Below, piece after piece: positions 8,428 through 16,555 of a stretch of 64,000 nucleotides of DNA (the first letter of the stretch is position 1; every line of letters starts with the position of its first letter). Origin of the DNA: Kiritimatiellia bacterium (GTDB taxonomy: Bacteria; Verrucomicrobiota; Kiritimatiellia; RFP12; UBA1067); contig JAFWKK010000028.1 in the NCBI GenBank assembly GCA_017514235.1, positions 17,477 to 81,476 on the forward strand, read 5' to 3'. The notes below the pieces were generated by a model. The model was not told where the DNA came from and searched no databases. It worked only from the letters and a program-made list of their open reading frames with translations. A program made the position numbers and the translations under genes.

Positions 8428-9666
8428 TTATCGCATGAGCTCCTCAAGCGATGCCCTGAACCTGCGGATGGAGAAGTGCTCTAAGACATCCTCCTTGGCA
8501 CGATGTCCTATTCTAGCGCACAAGCCGGAATCGCTCCTCAACCGCCGCAAGGCATCTGCCGCGAACGCAACGTCGGGATCCGCCCATTTGGTGACGTATG
8601 TGTAAGTCAGATGATCTCGCTGATCGTCCCTCGGCGCGACAATCCGGAAGGGAACCGGAATGGAATTTTCCTGCGTGCAGAATTCCGTCGTAGACGAGTA
8701 ATCCGTAACTACCACCGGCTTTCCGAGCGACATTGCCTCGGCGACGCCAAGACCAAACCCCTCTCCGCGATGAAGCGAAAGGTAGACATCGCAGGCATTT
8801 GTCAGCCCGTATATCTCAGAACTGCTCACGTACGAATGAATCATGAGGAATCGATCTCCGATTCCCAATTCTCCCGCAAGCCGCTCAAGGCTTTCGACCC
8901 GTTGGGGGTGTTGCTTCGATCGCATCGTCTTGAACACAAGAAAAGCCTTCGCATCATCGCGGAACGCCGCGGCAAAAGCCCGTATCGCCCCATCTGGATT
9001 CTTGCGGTTGAATCCTGATCCGAAGTCAAAGTTGAAGAACACCGCAAACGCATCCAGCGGTATCCCGAATCGAGCACGGACCTCGTCCTGCGGCAATAGT
9101 TTCCCGAAGTTGGGGCGAAACGGATAAAGCAGCTTCGAAACCTTCACCGACGCCGGCAGTTCATGCCTCATCGTCTCTACAACGAAGTCTGACATTCCTA
9201 TCACATGTGATTTCTTTTCAAATGCCGGATAGACCGGCAGGAATCCGTCTTCAAACTCCCAAAAGACAATGTTGGCGCAACCGTCTGCAATCTTCTTGTC
9301 CACGACGCCATTGAACATCTCAATTACAACGGGGTGCCGCCGGATCCTAAACTGTGCCGGCGGCGTCATAAGTTCAAGAATGCCCGTTTGAGCAGGATCA
9401 TCGCCTTCGCCCGTGTTCAACGCCTGATAGGGAACTCCAGCATCATGAATCGCAAAAAGAAGATCTCGCATCACCTTGCCAAGAGAATCATGCCCCGTGA
9501 AAGAGCCTACGAGCGTCACGCCATGTTCCTGGCAGACATCCCTGCATCTGGCATTCCGCAGAAGAAACCGTCTCAGCTTGAACTCTCTCCACTTGATGCG
9601 CACCCAGAGAATGACGCCGCTCAGACCATATCTGGCGACCCTTCTTGCATAATCCAACAGTGTCAC
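8428..9666 (-). CDS. GT4-family glycosyltransferase
   Basis: A 412-residue GT-B glycosyltransferase. The C-terminal half holds the nucleotide-sugar site with HRGEGFGLGVAEAMSLGKPV, the family 4 E-x7-E motif, followed by VVTDYSSTTEF. The N-terminal half shows the short GSFTGHDSLGKV acceptor-side segment. A basic, amphipathic start (ARRVARYGLSGVILWVRIKWREFKLRR by composition) suggests peripheral membrane binding. The start overlaps the stop of the flippase gene by four bases (ATGA). It acts in the cytoplasm on lipid-linked glycan; the sugar is unknown. Confidence 0.85.
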   Translation of the reverse strand: MTLLDYARRVARYGLSGVILWVRIKWREFKLRRFLLRNARCRDVCQEHGVTLVGSFTGHDSLGKVMRDLLFAIHDAGVPYQALNTGEGDDPAQTGILELMTPPAQFRIRRHPVVIEMFNGVVDKKIADGCANIVFWEFEDGFLPVYPAFEKKSHVIGMSDFVVETMRHELPASVKVSKLLYPFRPNFGKLLPQDEVRARFGIPLDAFAVFFNFDFGSGFNRKNPDGAIRAFAAAFRDDAKAFLVFKTMRSKQHPQRVESLERLAGELGIGDRFLMIHSYVSSSEIYGLTNACDVYLSLHRGEGFGLGVAEAMSLGKPVVVTDYSSTTEFCTQENSIPVPFRIVAPRDDQRDHLTYTYVTKWADPDVAFAADALRRLRSDSGLCARIGHRAKEDVLEHFSIRRFRASLEELMR

Positions 9667-11051
9667 AGAATTGCCACCTTTGCAGAATCAGCACGATGCG
9701 CCAAACGGATTGACGACTTGCTGCGGCGAATGGTGAACACGTCAATGGCGAGCAAGACTGCGCCTATCACGTTGAACGCAAGAAACGCCGTCACGAGAAA
9801 CGACAGGCGGTTGGGATTTACGGCATCGATCACGGGGCGAATTCCGACAGGCATAAGATTCCCAAAAAACGCACATCCCGAAACACTGAGGAGAAGAAGC
9901 GCCTTGACTGCGAACAGCGGCACGAGATACCACAGAAAGCCGAAGCGATCCTGCGCCATCTCAAATGAGACGAGGCACGTCACCGCTATGCCGACCGTGC
10001 TGTTGAGTGCCAGAAGCGCCATCTCGTCGGAAAAGCCGATGTAGGGGCGCCAGACGGACGTCAGCGACAGCAGCCGCTCGCCTCCAAGGGCCAGCAGCCC
10101 CGCGACCAGCGCACCCGAAACAATGCAGCCGAGTACCGCATGACGGATCAGCCGAAGCGACTTCGCGTCCTTGCTGCCGCAGACGGACGCCATTGGGAAG
10201 AGGAGAAACGCAAAGGCGCTGCCGAAATACGCGGCGACCTCAGAGAAACGGGATACTACGTAAAAGCCAGCCGACTCGAATTCGGGCAGGCGATGGCGTA
10301 TGAGCATCATGTCGACGTTCCCCGCAACAGTCGTCGCAATGGTCCAGAGCAAGACAGGCAGGGTATAGCACAGGATCTTCCGTCCGTCCTCGCGCAGATA
10401 CGGCATAGCACGGACCGTTCGGCTGAGCAGACTGCGGCAGGCCCAGAGTCCGCCGACGATCGTCACGCCCGGCTGCGCGGCCTGGCCCACGAAATATGCA
10501 GAAAGCGGACGGAACGGCAGCAACACGATAAAAGTGACAAGCCGGAACGGGGCGGATATCGCGTTGATGGCGACAACCGCATCGAACTTTCCAAGTCCCT
10601 GCATGGCAGAGCCGACGATGGAGGAAAGCGTCCCTATCAGTGCTACGGCGATGACGAGGACGCCTAGGCTGCCCTTCCCGATCCACAACCGCTCAAAGAA
10701 GAACGGCAGGGCAAACGCAGCGATCAGGAACGACACGAACAACAGTGCCGCGGACGCGACGAAGGCGTCGCGGAACATGGCCTTCGCCTTTCCCAGCTCG
10801 CCGCTCTTCGAGTAGATGGCGAGGAAGCGGGTGAGCGGCGTTGTGACTACGGCAAACGGGAGGCCGACGATGCCGACTATGGAGAGGAGCGGCAGAACCG
10901 CCCCCAGCTCCCGCATAGGCACGTATTTCGGCACGAGCCAAATGCCGATGACCATGTTGACGGCATCGCCGAAACGCTGCGCGACGAACAGCAGCGCCGT
11001 GTACCACCACAGGTCGCCGAGCTTCGCGTGGACTCTGCCGAGAAGCGTCAT
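9663..11051 (-). CDS. Wzx-like polysaccharide flippase (MATE/MOP superfamily)
   Basis: A 462-residue membrane protein with 12 or more predicted helices, starting MTLLGRVHAKLGDLWWYT and typical of the oligosaccharidyl-lipid flippases that turn undecaprenyl-linked repeat units across the inner membrane. The ATG at 11051 is chosen because the longer open frame upstream runs into the hydrogenase gene and has no protein-like composition. It begins only 25 bases after the hydrogenase large subunit stop, on the same strand, and is coupled to the following GT4 gene. It therefore appears to be transcribed with the hydrogenase, an odd combination. Confidence 0.8.
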   Translation of the reverse strand: MTLLGRVHAKLGDLWWYTALLFVAQRFGDAVNMVIGIWLVPKYVPMRELGAVLPLLSIVGIVGLPFAVVTTPLTRFLAIYSKSGELGKAKAMFRDAFVASAALLFVSFLIAAFALPFFFERLWIGKGSLGVLVIAVALIGTLSSIVGSAMQGLGKFDAVVAINAISAPFRLVTFIVLLPFRPLSAYFVGQAAQPGVTIVGGLWACRSLLSRTVRAMPYLREDGRKILCYTLPVLLWTIATTVAGNVDMMLIRHRLPEFESAGFYVVSRFSEVAAYFGSAFAFLLFPMASVCGSKDAKSLRLIRHAVLGCIVSGALVAGLLALGGERLLSLTSVWRPYIGFSDEMALLALNSTVGIAVTCLVSFEMAQDRFGFLWYLVPLFAVKALLLLSVSGCAFFGNLMPVGIRPVIDAVNPNRLSFLVTAFLAFNVIGAVLLAIDVFTIRRSKSSIRLAHRADSAKVAIL

Positions 11052-11076
11052 GCCGGGACGACGGCGCACCGCGCCG

Positions 11077-12888
11077 TCATCCGAAGCGGTAGACGTCGAT
11101 CTTCTTGTAACCGGTGTGCAGGAGGTGATGGGCCTTCTCGCCGCCCTGCGCACCCGTCTTGCCGTCGAGGAAGTCCTTGTACAGGAGATCAACTTCGGGA
11201 TTCAGGTGCGACATGCGGAGAGTGCACTTCTCGTCGTCCGTATAGATGCCGGCCGTGCGCTGTGCGCGAACTTCATCCGTCGCCAGGCAGGGCTGCCCGC
11301 CGCCGCCGATGCAGCCGCCGCGGCACGCCATGACCTCGATGAAGTCGAAGCGCGGCTTGACGCCGTTCTTGCGGTCCTCGCGGATCATGTCCAGCACCTT
11401 CTCGACGTTGCCCATCTGGTGCGCGACGGCGATGTTCACCTTCGTGCCCTTAATGTCGATGGTCGCCGTCTTGACGCCATCCATGCCGCGCACTTCCTTG
11501 AAATCGATCGACGGCGGTGCGGCCTCCTTCGTGATGAGGCAGTAGGCCGTGCGGAGGGCTGCCTCCATGACGCCGCCGGTGACGCCGAAGATAGTGCCGG
11601 CGCCCGTGTAAGCGCCAAGCAGCTTGTCGGCTGGTTCCTCGGGAAGCGCGGAGAAGTCGATGCCGGCCGCCTTGATCATGCGAGCAAGCTCGCGCGTCGT
11701 AAGCACGACGTCCGTGTCCTGGGTGCCTGTGGCGCTCATGAACTCGTCGCGGGCGATCTCGTGCTTCTTCGCCGTGCAGGGCATGATTGAAGTGACGTGG
11801 ATCTTAGTGTGGTCGACGCCGTTCTTCTCGGCCCAGTAGCTCTTGCAGAGCGCCGACAGCATCTGCTGCGGTGACTTGGCGGTCGAGAAGTTCCCGGTGA
11901 AGTCAGGAGCATACTTCTCCATCCAGTCGGTCCACGCAGGGCAGCAGCTGGTGAGGAGCGGAAGGTCCTTCTGCTCGGTGAAGCGCTTGATGAACTCGGT
12001 GCCCTCCTCCATGATCGTGACGTCGGCGGAGAAGTTCGTGTCGAACACCTGGTTGAAGCCGAGACGGCGGAGCGCGGCGTAAATCTTGCCCGTGGTGAGC
12101 GCGCCTGGCTTCATGCCGAACGCCTCGCCGAGCGCGACGCGGACGGCCGGGGCGATCTGCACGAGGCAGACCTTCTCGGGATCCTGCAGAGCGGCCCAAA
12201 CCTTCTTCGTCTCGTCGTTCTCGTAGATAGCGCCCACGGGGCAGTGCGCGGAGCACTGGCCGCACTTTATGCAGGGCGACTCGGCGAGCTTGACGCCGGC
12301 TGCCGGAGCCATCACGGTCTTCTCGCCGCGGCCGATGAACTCGAGCGCCCAGACATTCTGCATCTCCTGGCACACCTCGGCGCAACGGCCGCACTTGATG
12401 CACTTGTCGGAGTTGAGCACGATGGACGGCGTGGAGTTGTCGACGTCGCGGTGAGTGACCTCGCGGGGGAACGGAATGTCGCGGATGCCGAAGTCGGCGG
12501 CGATTGCCTGCAGTTCGCAGGAGCCGGAGCGCGGGCACTGCAGGCAGTCCTGCGGGTGGTTTGCGAGAATCAGCTCCAGGACGGTGCGACGCACCTGCAC
12601 GATGTCGGTATCGTGGGTGATGATCTTCATGCCGGGCATCGCCTCGGTGCAGCACGCGCGAAGAAGCTTCGGGCTGGGCACGAACTTGCCGTTGTCGGCC
12701 GGGTTGCGGCTCGGAACGAGCTGCCTCACGACGCAGATGCCGCAGCTTGCGCCGGGCTTCAAGTCGGGGTGATAGCACAGCGTGGGGATCTTGACGTTGG
12801 CGGCCCTCGCCGCCACGAGGAGATTGGAGCCTTTAGGCACGCTGACCGCGACGCCGTTGACCTCAAGCGTAATCATTTCGGTTTCCAT
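11077..12888 (-). CDS. hndD: NADH-linked [FeFe] hydrogenase catalytic subunit (HydA/HndD type)
   Basis: A 603-residue iron-only hydrogenase. N-terminal: a plant-type [2Fe-2S] domain (CYHPDLKPGASCGIC, CC near residue 78), a NuoG-like His/Cys cluster (HPQDCLQCPRSGSC) and two [4Fe-4S] motifs (CIKCGRCAEVC and CIKCGQCSAHC). The H-cluster motifs are complete: TSCCPAW near residue 313, MPCTAKKHE near 368 and EVMACRGGCIGGGGQP near 518. A small-subunit-like C-terminus follows. It couples hydrogen evolution or uptake to NAD(H), possibly with ferredoxin by flavin-based electron bifurcation, through the NuoF-, NuoE- and HndB-like partners encoded just upstream. It lies in the cytoplasm. An AAAGG sequence precedes the ATG; a second ATG four codons in is also possible. 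Confidence 0.95.
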   Translation of the reverse strand: METEMITLEVNGVAVSVPKGSNLLVAARAANVKIPTLCYHPDLKPGASCGICVVRQLVPSRNPADNGKFVPSPKLLRACCTEAMPGMKIITHDTDIVQVRRTVLELILANHPQDCLQCPRSGSCELQAIAADFGIRDIPFPREVTHRDVDNSTPSIVLNSDKCIKCGRCAEVCQEMQNVWALEFIGRGEKTVMAPAAGVKLAESPCIKCGQCSAHCPVGAIYENDETKKVWAALQDPEKVCLVQIAPAVRVALGEAFGMKPGALTTGKIYAALRRLGFNQVFDTNFSADVTIMEEGTEFIKRFTEQKDLPLLTSCCPAWTDWMEKYAPDFTGNFSTAKSPQQMLSALCKSYWAEKNGVDHTKIHVTSIMPCTAKKHEIARDEFMSATGTQDTDVVLTTRELARMIKAAGIDFSALPEEPADKLLGAYTGAGTIFGVTGGVMEAALRTAYCLITKEAAPPSIDFKEVRGMDGVKTATIDIKGTKVNIAVAHQMGNVEKVLDMIREDRKNGVKPRFDFIEVMACRGGCIGGGGQPCLATDEVRAQRTAGIYTDDEKCTLRMSHLNPEVDLLYKDFLDGKTGAQGGEKAHHLLHTGYKKIDVYRFG

Positions 12889-12907
12889 TGTCTCAAGCCT
12901 TTCTCTC

Positions 12908-14695
12908 TCAGCCGTGGGATATCGCGCCGAACTTGCAGGTCGCCTCGCAGGCGCCGCACTTCACGCACTTCGCCTGGTCTATGACGTGCGGTTGCTTGAC
13001 GGTACCGCTGATCGCGCCCGCAGGGCACTTTCTGGCGCACATCGTGCAGCCCTTGCACTTCGCCGCGTCGATCTTGTAGGTGACGAGCCTCGAGCACTTG
13101 GCGGAGCGGCATTTCTTGTCCCTGATGTGCTCCATGTACTCGTCCATGAAGTACCTGAGCGTTGAGCGCACGGGATTGGACGCCGTCTGGCCGAGGCCGC
13201 AGAGCGACGCCTTGTTCATCGCGTCGCAGATCTGCCGCATGTCCTCGATGTCCTGCTCGGTTCCGCGACCGGAACTGATCTTGTTGAGGTAGTTGAGGAG
13301 CTTGCGCCCGCCGATGCGGCAGGGGGCGCACTTTCCGCAGCTCTCGTCAACCGTGAAGTCGAGGTAGAACTTGGCGATGTCAACCACGCAGTCCGTCTCG
13401 TCCATGACGATCAGGCCGCCCGAGCCCATGATCGAGCCGATCTTGGCGAGCGACTCGTAGTCGATGGGCGTGTCGAGGAACTGAGGCGGGATTATGCCGC
13501 CCGACGGGCCGCCCGTCTGCGCCGCCTTGAACTGGTGGCCGCCGCGTATGCCGCCGCCGATGTCGAATATGATCTCGCGGAGGGTGGTGCCCATAGGAAC
13601 CTCAATGAGGCCCGAGTTGTTCACCTTGCCCGTGAGCGCAAACACCTTGGTGCCCTTCGTCGTCGCCGTGCCGATCTTCGAGAACCAGTCCGCACCCTTG
13701 TTGATGATGACGGGCACGTTGGCGAGAGTCTCGACGTTGTTGATGACCGTCGGACGGCCCCAGAGGCCCTTCACCGCGGGGAACGGCGGACGCGGACGCG
13801 GCATGCCACGGTTGCCTTCGATGGACTGCAGGAGAGCCGTCTCCTCGCCGCAGACGAACGCGCCAGCGCCGAAGCGGAGCTCGATCTCGAAGTCGAAGCC
13901 GCTGCCAAGTATGTCCTTGCCGAGAAGACCCAGCTCAGTCGCCTGCGCAATGGCCACCTGGAGACGGTGAATCGCAAGCGGATACTCCGCACGGATGTAG
14001 ATGAAACCTTTCGTCGCGCCGATCGCGTAGCCGGCGATGATCATGGCCTCAAGTACGCTGTGGGGGTCGCCCTCGAGCGTCGAACGGTCCATGTACGCGC
14101 CGGGATCGCCCTCGTCGGCGTTGCAGACCATGTACTTCTGGCCCTTAGGCTGCTGCTGGGCGAACTTCCACTTCATGCCTGTCGGGAAGCCTGCGCCGCC
14201 ACGGCCGCGAAGGCCGGACTTCAGCATCTCCTCCACGACCTGCTCGGGCGTCATCTCGAAGAGGACCTTCTCTATCGCCTTGTAGCCGTCGCGGGCGATG
14301 TAGTCGTCGATCTTCTCGGGATCGATCACGCCGCAGTTGCGAAGCACGATGCGGTACTGCTTTTGGTAGAACGGTATGTTCGCCTCGGAGACGAGCTTCT
14401 TCGCCTGAGACGGATCGTAGCAGAGACGCTGAACGACGCGCCCCTTGACGAGGTGCTCGGAGACGATTTCGCCGACGTCGTCCTTCTTCACCTGCACGTA
14501 GAACGTGCCCTGCGGAAGAATCTTGACGATCGGCCCCTGCTCGCAGAAGCCGAGGCAGCCGGTCTTCACGACCTGAACCTTGTCCGCGAGGCCAGCGAGA
14601 GCGAGACGCTTGCCGAACTCCTCCGCGATGCCGTCGGCACCGCCCGAGCAGCACGCCGTGCCACCGCAGATAAGGACGTAACTCTGATAGGCCAT
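12908..14695 (-). CDS. hndC: NADH-binding hydrogenase subunit, NuoF-like (HydB/HndC type)
   Basis: A 595-residue flavoprotein. Domain order: thioredoxin-like [2Fe-2S] domain (CGGTACCSGG to CLGFCEQGP, residues 1-85), NuoF FMN/NADH domain with GRGGAGFPTGMKW and NADEGDPGAYMDR, an SLBB-type segment, the NuoF [4Fe-4S] site (ESCGKCAPCRIGG), and a C-terminal pair of [4Fe-4S] ferredoxin motifs (CKGCTMCARKCP and CVKCGACEATC). This extended form is found in bifurcating or NAD-linked [FeFe] hydrogenases rather than in complex I. AAGGGGAG precedes the ATG as a strong ribosome binding site. It receives electrons from NADH and passes them to the catalytic subunit encoded 19 bases downstream. Confidence 0.95.
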   Translation of the reverse strand: MAYQSYVLICGGTACCSGGADGIAEEFGKRLALAGLADKVQVVKTGCLGFCEQGPIVKILPQGTFYVQVKKDDVGEIVSEHLVKGRVVQRLCYDPSQAKKLVSEANIPFYQKQYRIVLRNCGVIDPEKIDDYIARDGYKAIEKVLFEMTPEQVVEEMLKSGLRGRGGAGFPTGMKWKFAQQQPKGQKYMVCNADEGDPGAYMDRSTLEGDPHSVLEAMIIAGYAIGATKGFIYIRAEYPLAIHRLQVAIAQATELGLLGKDILGSGFDFEIELRFGAGAFVCGEETALLQSIEGNRGMPRPRPPFPAVKGLWGRPTVINNVETLANVPVIINKGADWFSKIGTATTKGTKVFALTGKVNNSGLIEVPMGTTLREIIFDIGGGIRGGHQFKAAQTGGPSGGIIPPQFLDTPIDYESLAKIGSIMGSGGLIVMDETDCVVDIAKFYLDFTVDESCGKCAPCRIGGRKLLNYLNKISSGRGTEQDIEDMRQICDAMNKASLCGLGQTASNPVRSTLRYFMDEYMEHIRDKKCRSAKCSRLVTYKIDAAKCKGCTMCARKCPAGAISGTVKQPHVIDQAKCVKCGACEATCKFGAISHG

Positions 14696-14709
14696 TGTAC
14701 GCTCTCCCC

Positions 14710-15105
14710 TTATGCGTTCTTCACGATGTCAATCGACGGCTTGTCGAGAATCTTGTCGGAGATGAGCTCCTTGCCAAGGATGTGCTTCTCGACTATCGAC
14801 TTCGCGGTCGTCGCATCGACGTGGCCGTAGATCACCGTCGGCATTCCCGGAACGACGACCTCAACGGTCGGCTCGGAGTGGCACAGGCCCATGCAGCCGG
14901 TCTGGCGTATGAGCACGTTGGTAAGCCCCTTCTCCGCCAGCGTGTCGACGAGCGCGGCGAACGTGTCCTTCGCCCCCGCCGCTATGCCGCAGGTACCCAT
15001 GCCGACGATCACCTGCACGTCCTTGTTGGAGCTGTCGCGCATCTCCATCGCCTTCTGACGCTCGCCGCGCATGCGGCGCAGATCGTCCAAAGTCAGTTTC
15101 GCCAT
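14710..15105 (-). CDS. hndB: HndB-like [2Fe-2S] thioredoxin-fold hydrogenase subunit
   Basis: A 131-residue protein with a helical N-terminus (LTLDDLRRMRGERQKAM) and a thioredoxin-like ferredoxin domain. The cluster cysteines are in GTCGIAAGA and QTGCMGLCHSEP. The size and arrangement fit HndB of tetrameric NADP/NAD-reducing [FeFe] hydrogenases, where it is an electron-transfer subunit. GGGAGGG lies just ahead of the ATG. It sits between the NuoE- and NuoF-like genes, with gaps of 14-16 bases, in one operon. Confidence 0.88.
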   Translation of the reverse strand: MAKLTLDDLRRMRGERQKAMEMRDSSNKDVQVIVGMGTCGIAAGAKDTFAALVDTLAEKGLTNVLIRQTGCMGLCHSEPTVEVVVPGMPTVIYGHVDATTAKSIVEKHILGKELISDKILDKPSIDIVKNA

Positions 15106-15121
15106 TTCAGAACCCTCCCGA

Positions 15122-15613
15122 TTAGCCCAGTTTGCGATACTTTTCGATGATGCCGGCCACCATGCTCTTGTCGAGCTTGCCGTGCACCTCCCCGTTCACG
15201 ACCGCCACCGGCGCAAGACCGCAGCAGCCGAGGCAGCGGACCGCCTCAACAGAGAACATGCCGTCCGGCGTCGTAGCGTTCAGGCCCACGCCGAGCTGGC
15301 TCTCGAACTCCTTGATGATGTCGTCGCCGCCGCGAAGGTAGCACGCCGTGCCAAGGCATACCTGCACGATGTACTTGCCGGCCTTCTGCAGCTTGAAGAA
15401 GTTGTAGAACGTAACCACCCCGTATATCTTCGCCAGCGGCACGCCCAGCAGCTCCGCCGTCTCGATGGCGATGCTGCGCGGAATGTATCCGTACGTCTGC
15501 TGAACCTGGTGGAGAACCATGATGAGGTTCCCCGGCTTGGACTTCCACGATTCGATGAACGCCTTGAGCTCCGGCGTCATCGTTTCGTTATGCTCTGCGG
15601 TCTGTTCGCTCAC
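15122..15613 (-). CDS. hndA: NuoE-like [2Fe-2S] hydrogenase subunit (HydC/HndA type)
   Basis: A 163-residue thioredoxin-like ferredoxin. Residues 22-75 form the helical N-terminal domain of NuoE (LIMVLHQVQQTYGYIP, YGVVTFYNFF). The [2Fe-2S] ligands are in CLGTACYLRGG and CLGCCGLAPV. The start is GTG at 15613, supported by AAAGGAGAGG eight bases upstream. It is the first gene of the hydrogenase operon and partners the NuoF-like subunit in NADH oxidation or NAD reduction. Confidence 0.92.
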   Translation of the reverse strand: MSEQTAEHNETMTPELKAFIESWKSKPGNLIMVLHQVQQTYGYIPRSIAIETAELLGVPLAKIYGVVTFYNFFKLQKAGKYIVQVCLGTACYLRGGDDIIKEFESQLGVGLNATTPDGMFSVEAVRCLGCCGLAPVAVVNGEVHGKLDKSMVAGIIEKYRKLG

Positions 15614-15644
15614 TGTACCTCTCCTTTGAAGTTGTGTTTGAAGT

Positions 15645-15650
15645 ATTTTA
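15645..15650 (-). promoter_or_regulatory. Extended -10 promoter of the hydrogenase operon
   Basis: The minus strand reads TGGTAAAAT, 31 bases before the GTG at 15613. Unlike many promoters here it leaves a leader carrying a strong Shine-Dalgarno sequence. The 111-base gap that contains it shows no clear terminator. Confidence 0.65.
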
Positions 15651-15724
15651 CCACCCGCCCCCGTTGTTAGGCAAGGGTAATTATTATCCGAGGAAGGTTT
15701 CGGACAGGGAGCCTGGCAGCCGCG

Positions 15725-15943
15725 TCAGACCAAGTACCACACGATTACGGCGATGACGACGATGACAAGAAGCCTTATCAGGTTGCGGTGAAAGAAATTC
15801 GCACGCCGGACGCTGAGAATGTCGTCGCAGCCGGCGTCAGATGCTTTCTGCCGCGCCTCGGCCTTGCGCGAAGCCATGACTATGCGGACCGCGACATGTC
15901 CGTCGCGCTCGATGTACTTCACGTTGTAGGAATGCAGTCCCAT
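15725..15943 (-). CDS. Small tail-anchored membrane protein of unknown function
   Basis: A 72-residue protein. Residues 1-48 are soluble and contain a pattern (Y-x-V-x-Y...DG...MASRKAEARQKASDAGCDDI) that faintly recalls the N-terminal repeat of GspF/PilC-type proteins, but the match is too short to assign. Residues 55-72 form a single hydrophobic helix ending at the C-terminus. It has its own promoter 21 bases upstream and stands alone between nrdG and the hydrogenase operon. Function unknown. Confidence 0.65.
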   Translation of the reverse strand: MGLHSYNVKYIERDGHVAVRIVMASRKAEARQKASDAGCDDILSVRRANFFHRNLIRLLVIVVIAVIVWYLV

Positions 15944-15964
15944 AGCCTGTCGTTAGGGGCGGGT

Positions 15965-15970
15965 AGTATA
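15965..15970 (-). promoter_or_regulatory. Extended -10 promoter of the 72-residue protein gene
   Basis: The minus strand reads TGGTATACT, 21 bases before the ATG at 15943. It is a one-base variant of the common TGGTATAAT motif. Confidence 0.6.
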
Positions 15971-16029
15971 CCATATTTCGGGCGTCCGGAACGGAAACAA
16001 TGCCGTCAACGTTGTCACCCTTTCGAGCG

Positions 16030-16542
16030 TCAGGCCCGGCTGGCGCCAGCCGAAGCCTCGTGCAAGCGGATTATCCGCTGGTTGGAGCTGCCCCGGAAGC
16101 GCAACGAGATGTCCTTCAGCGATTCGACGAACGGACCGTCCACCAGCACGTCCGTCAGCTCCAGCATCTCGTCCGTCGCCTCGGTATGCCAGCGTGACGA
16201 CGGATCCCGAAGTTCCTCGATCACGCAACCGGTGTAGATCCAGAGCGTCTTGGAGCCGCCGAAACGCTCGCGGAACCGCCGCAGGAACGGCAGGAGCCCG
16301 CGCTGGTTTGCGGGCTCCATCGGCTCGCCGCCGAGAAGCGTCAGCCCCGCTATGTGGGAAGGCGCGAGGGCGTCGAGCACGCGATCCTCCACGGCGTCCG
16401 TAAACGGCTCGCCGTAGTCGAACGCCTGCGCCTCCTCGTTGAAGCAGCCCTTGCACCTGCGCGTGCAGCCCGAGACGAAGAGCGAGACCCTCACGCCCTC
16501 CCCGTTGGCTATGTCGCACGTCCTTATGGATGCGTAATTCAC
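16030..16542 (-). CDS. nrdG: Anaerobic ribonucleoside-triphosphate reductase activating protein
   Basis: A 170-residue radical-SAM enzyme. The cluster motif CTRRCKGC near residue 31 has the Cys-x3-Cys-x2-Cys spacing and is followed by the SAM-binding segment GLTLLGGEP. NrdG makes the glycyl radical on NrdD, the oxygen-sensitive class III ribonucleotide reductase; nrdD is not in this window. The start is GTG at 16542, 13 bases after the decarboxylase beta subunit stop, so it is the last gene of that operon. The gene supports an anaerobic lifestyle. Confidence 0.88.
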   Translation of the reverse strand: MNYASIRTCDIANGEGVRVSLFVSGCTRRCKGCFNEEAQAFDYGEPFTDAVEDRVLDALAPSHIAGLTLLGGEPMEPANQRGLLPFLRRFRERFGGSKTLWIYTGCVIEELRDPSSRWHTEATDEMLELTDVLVDGPFVESLKDISLRFRGSSNQRIIRLHEASAGASRA

Positions 16543-16555
16543 TGCGTTCCGCCGT

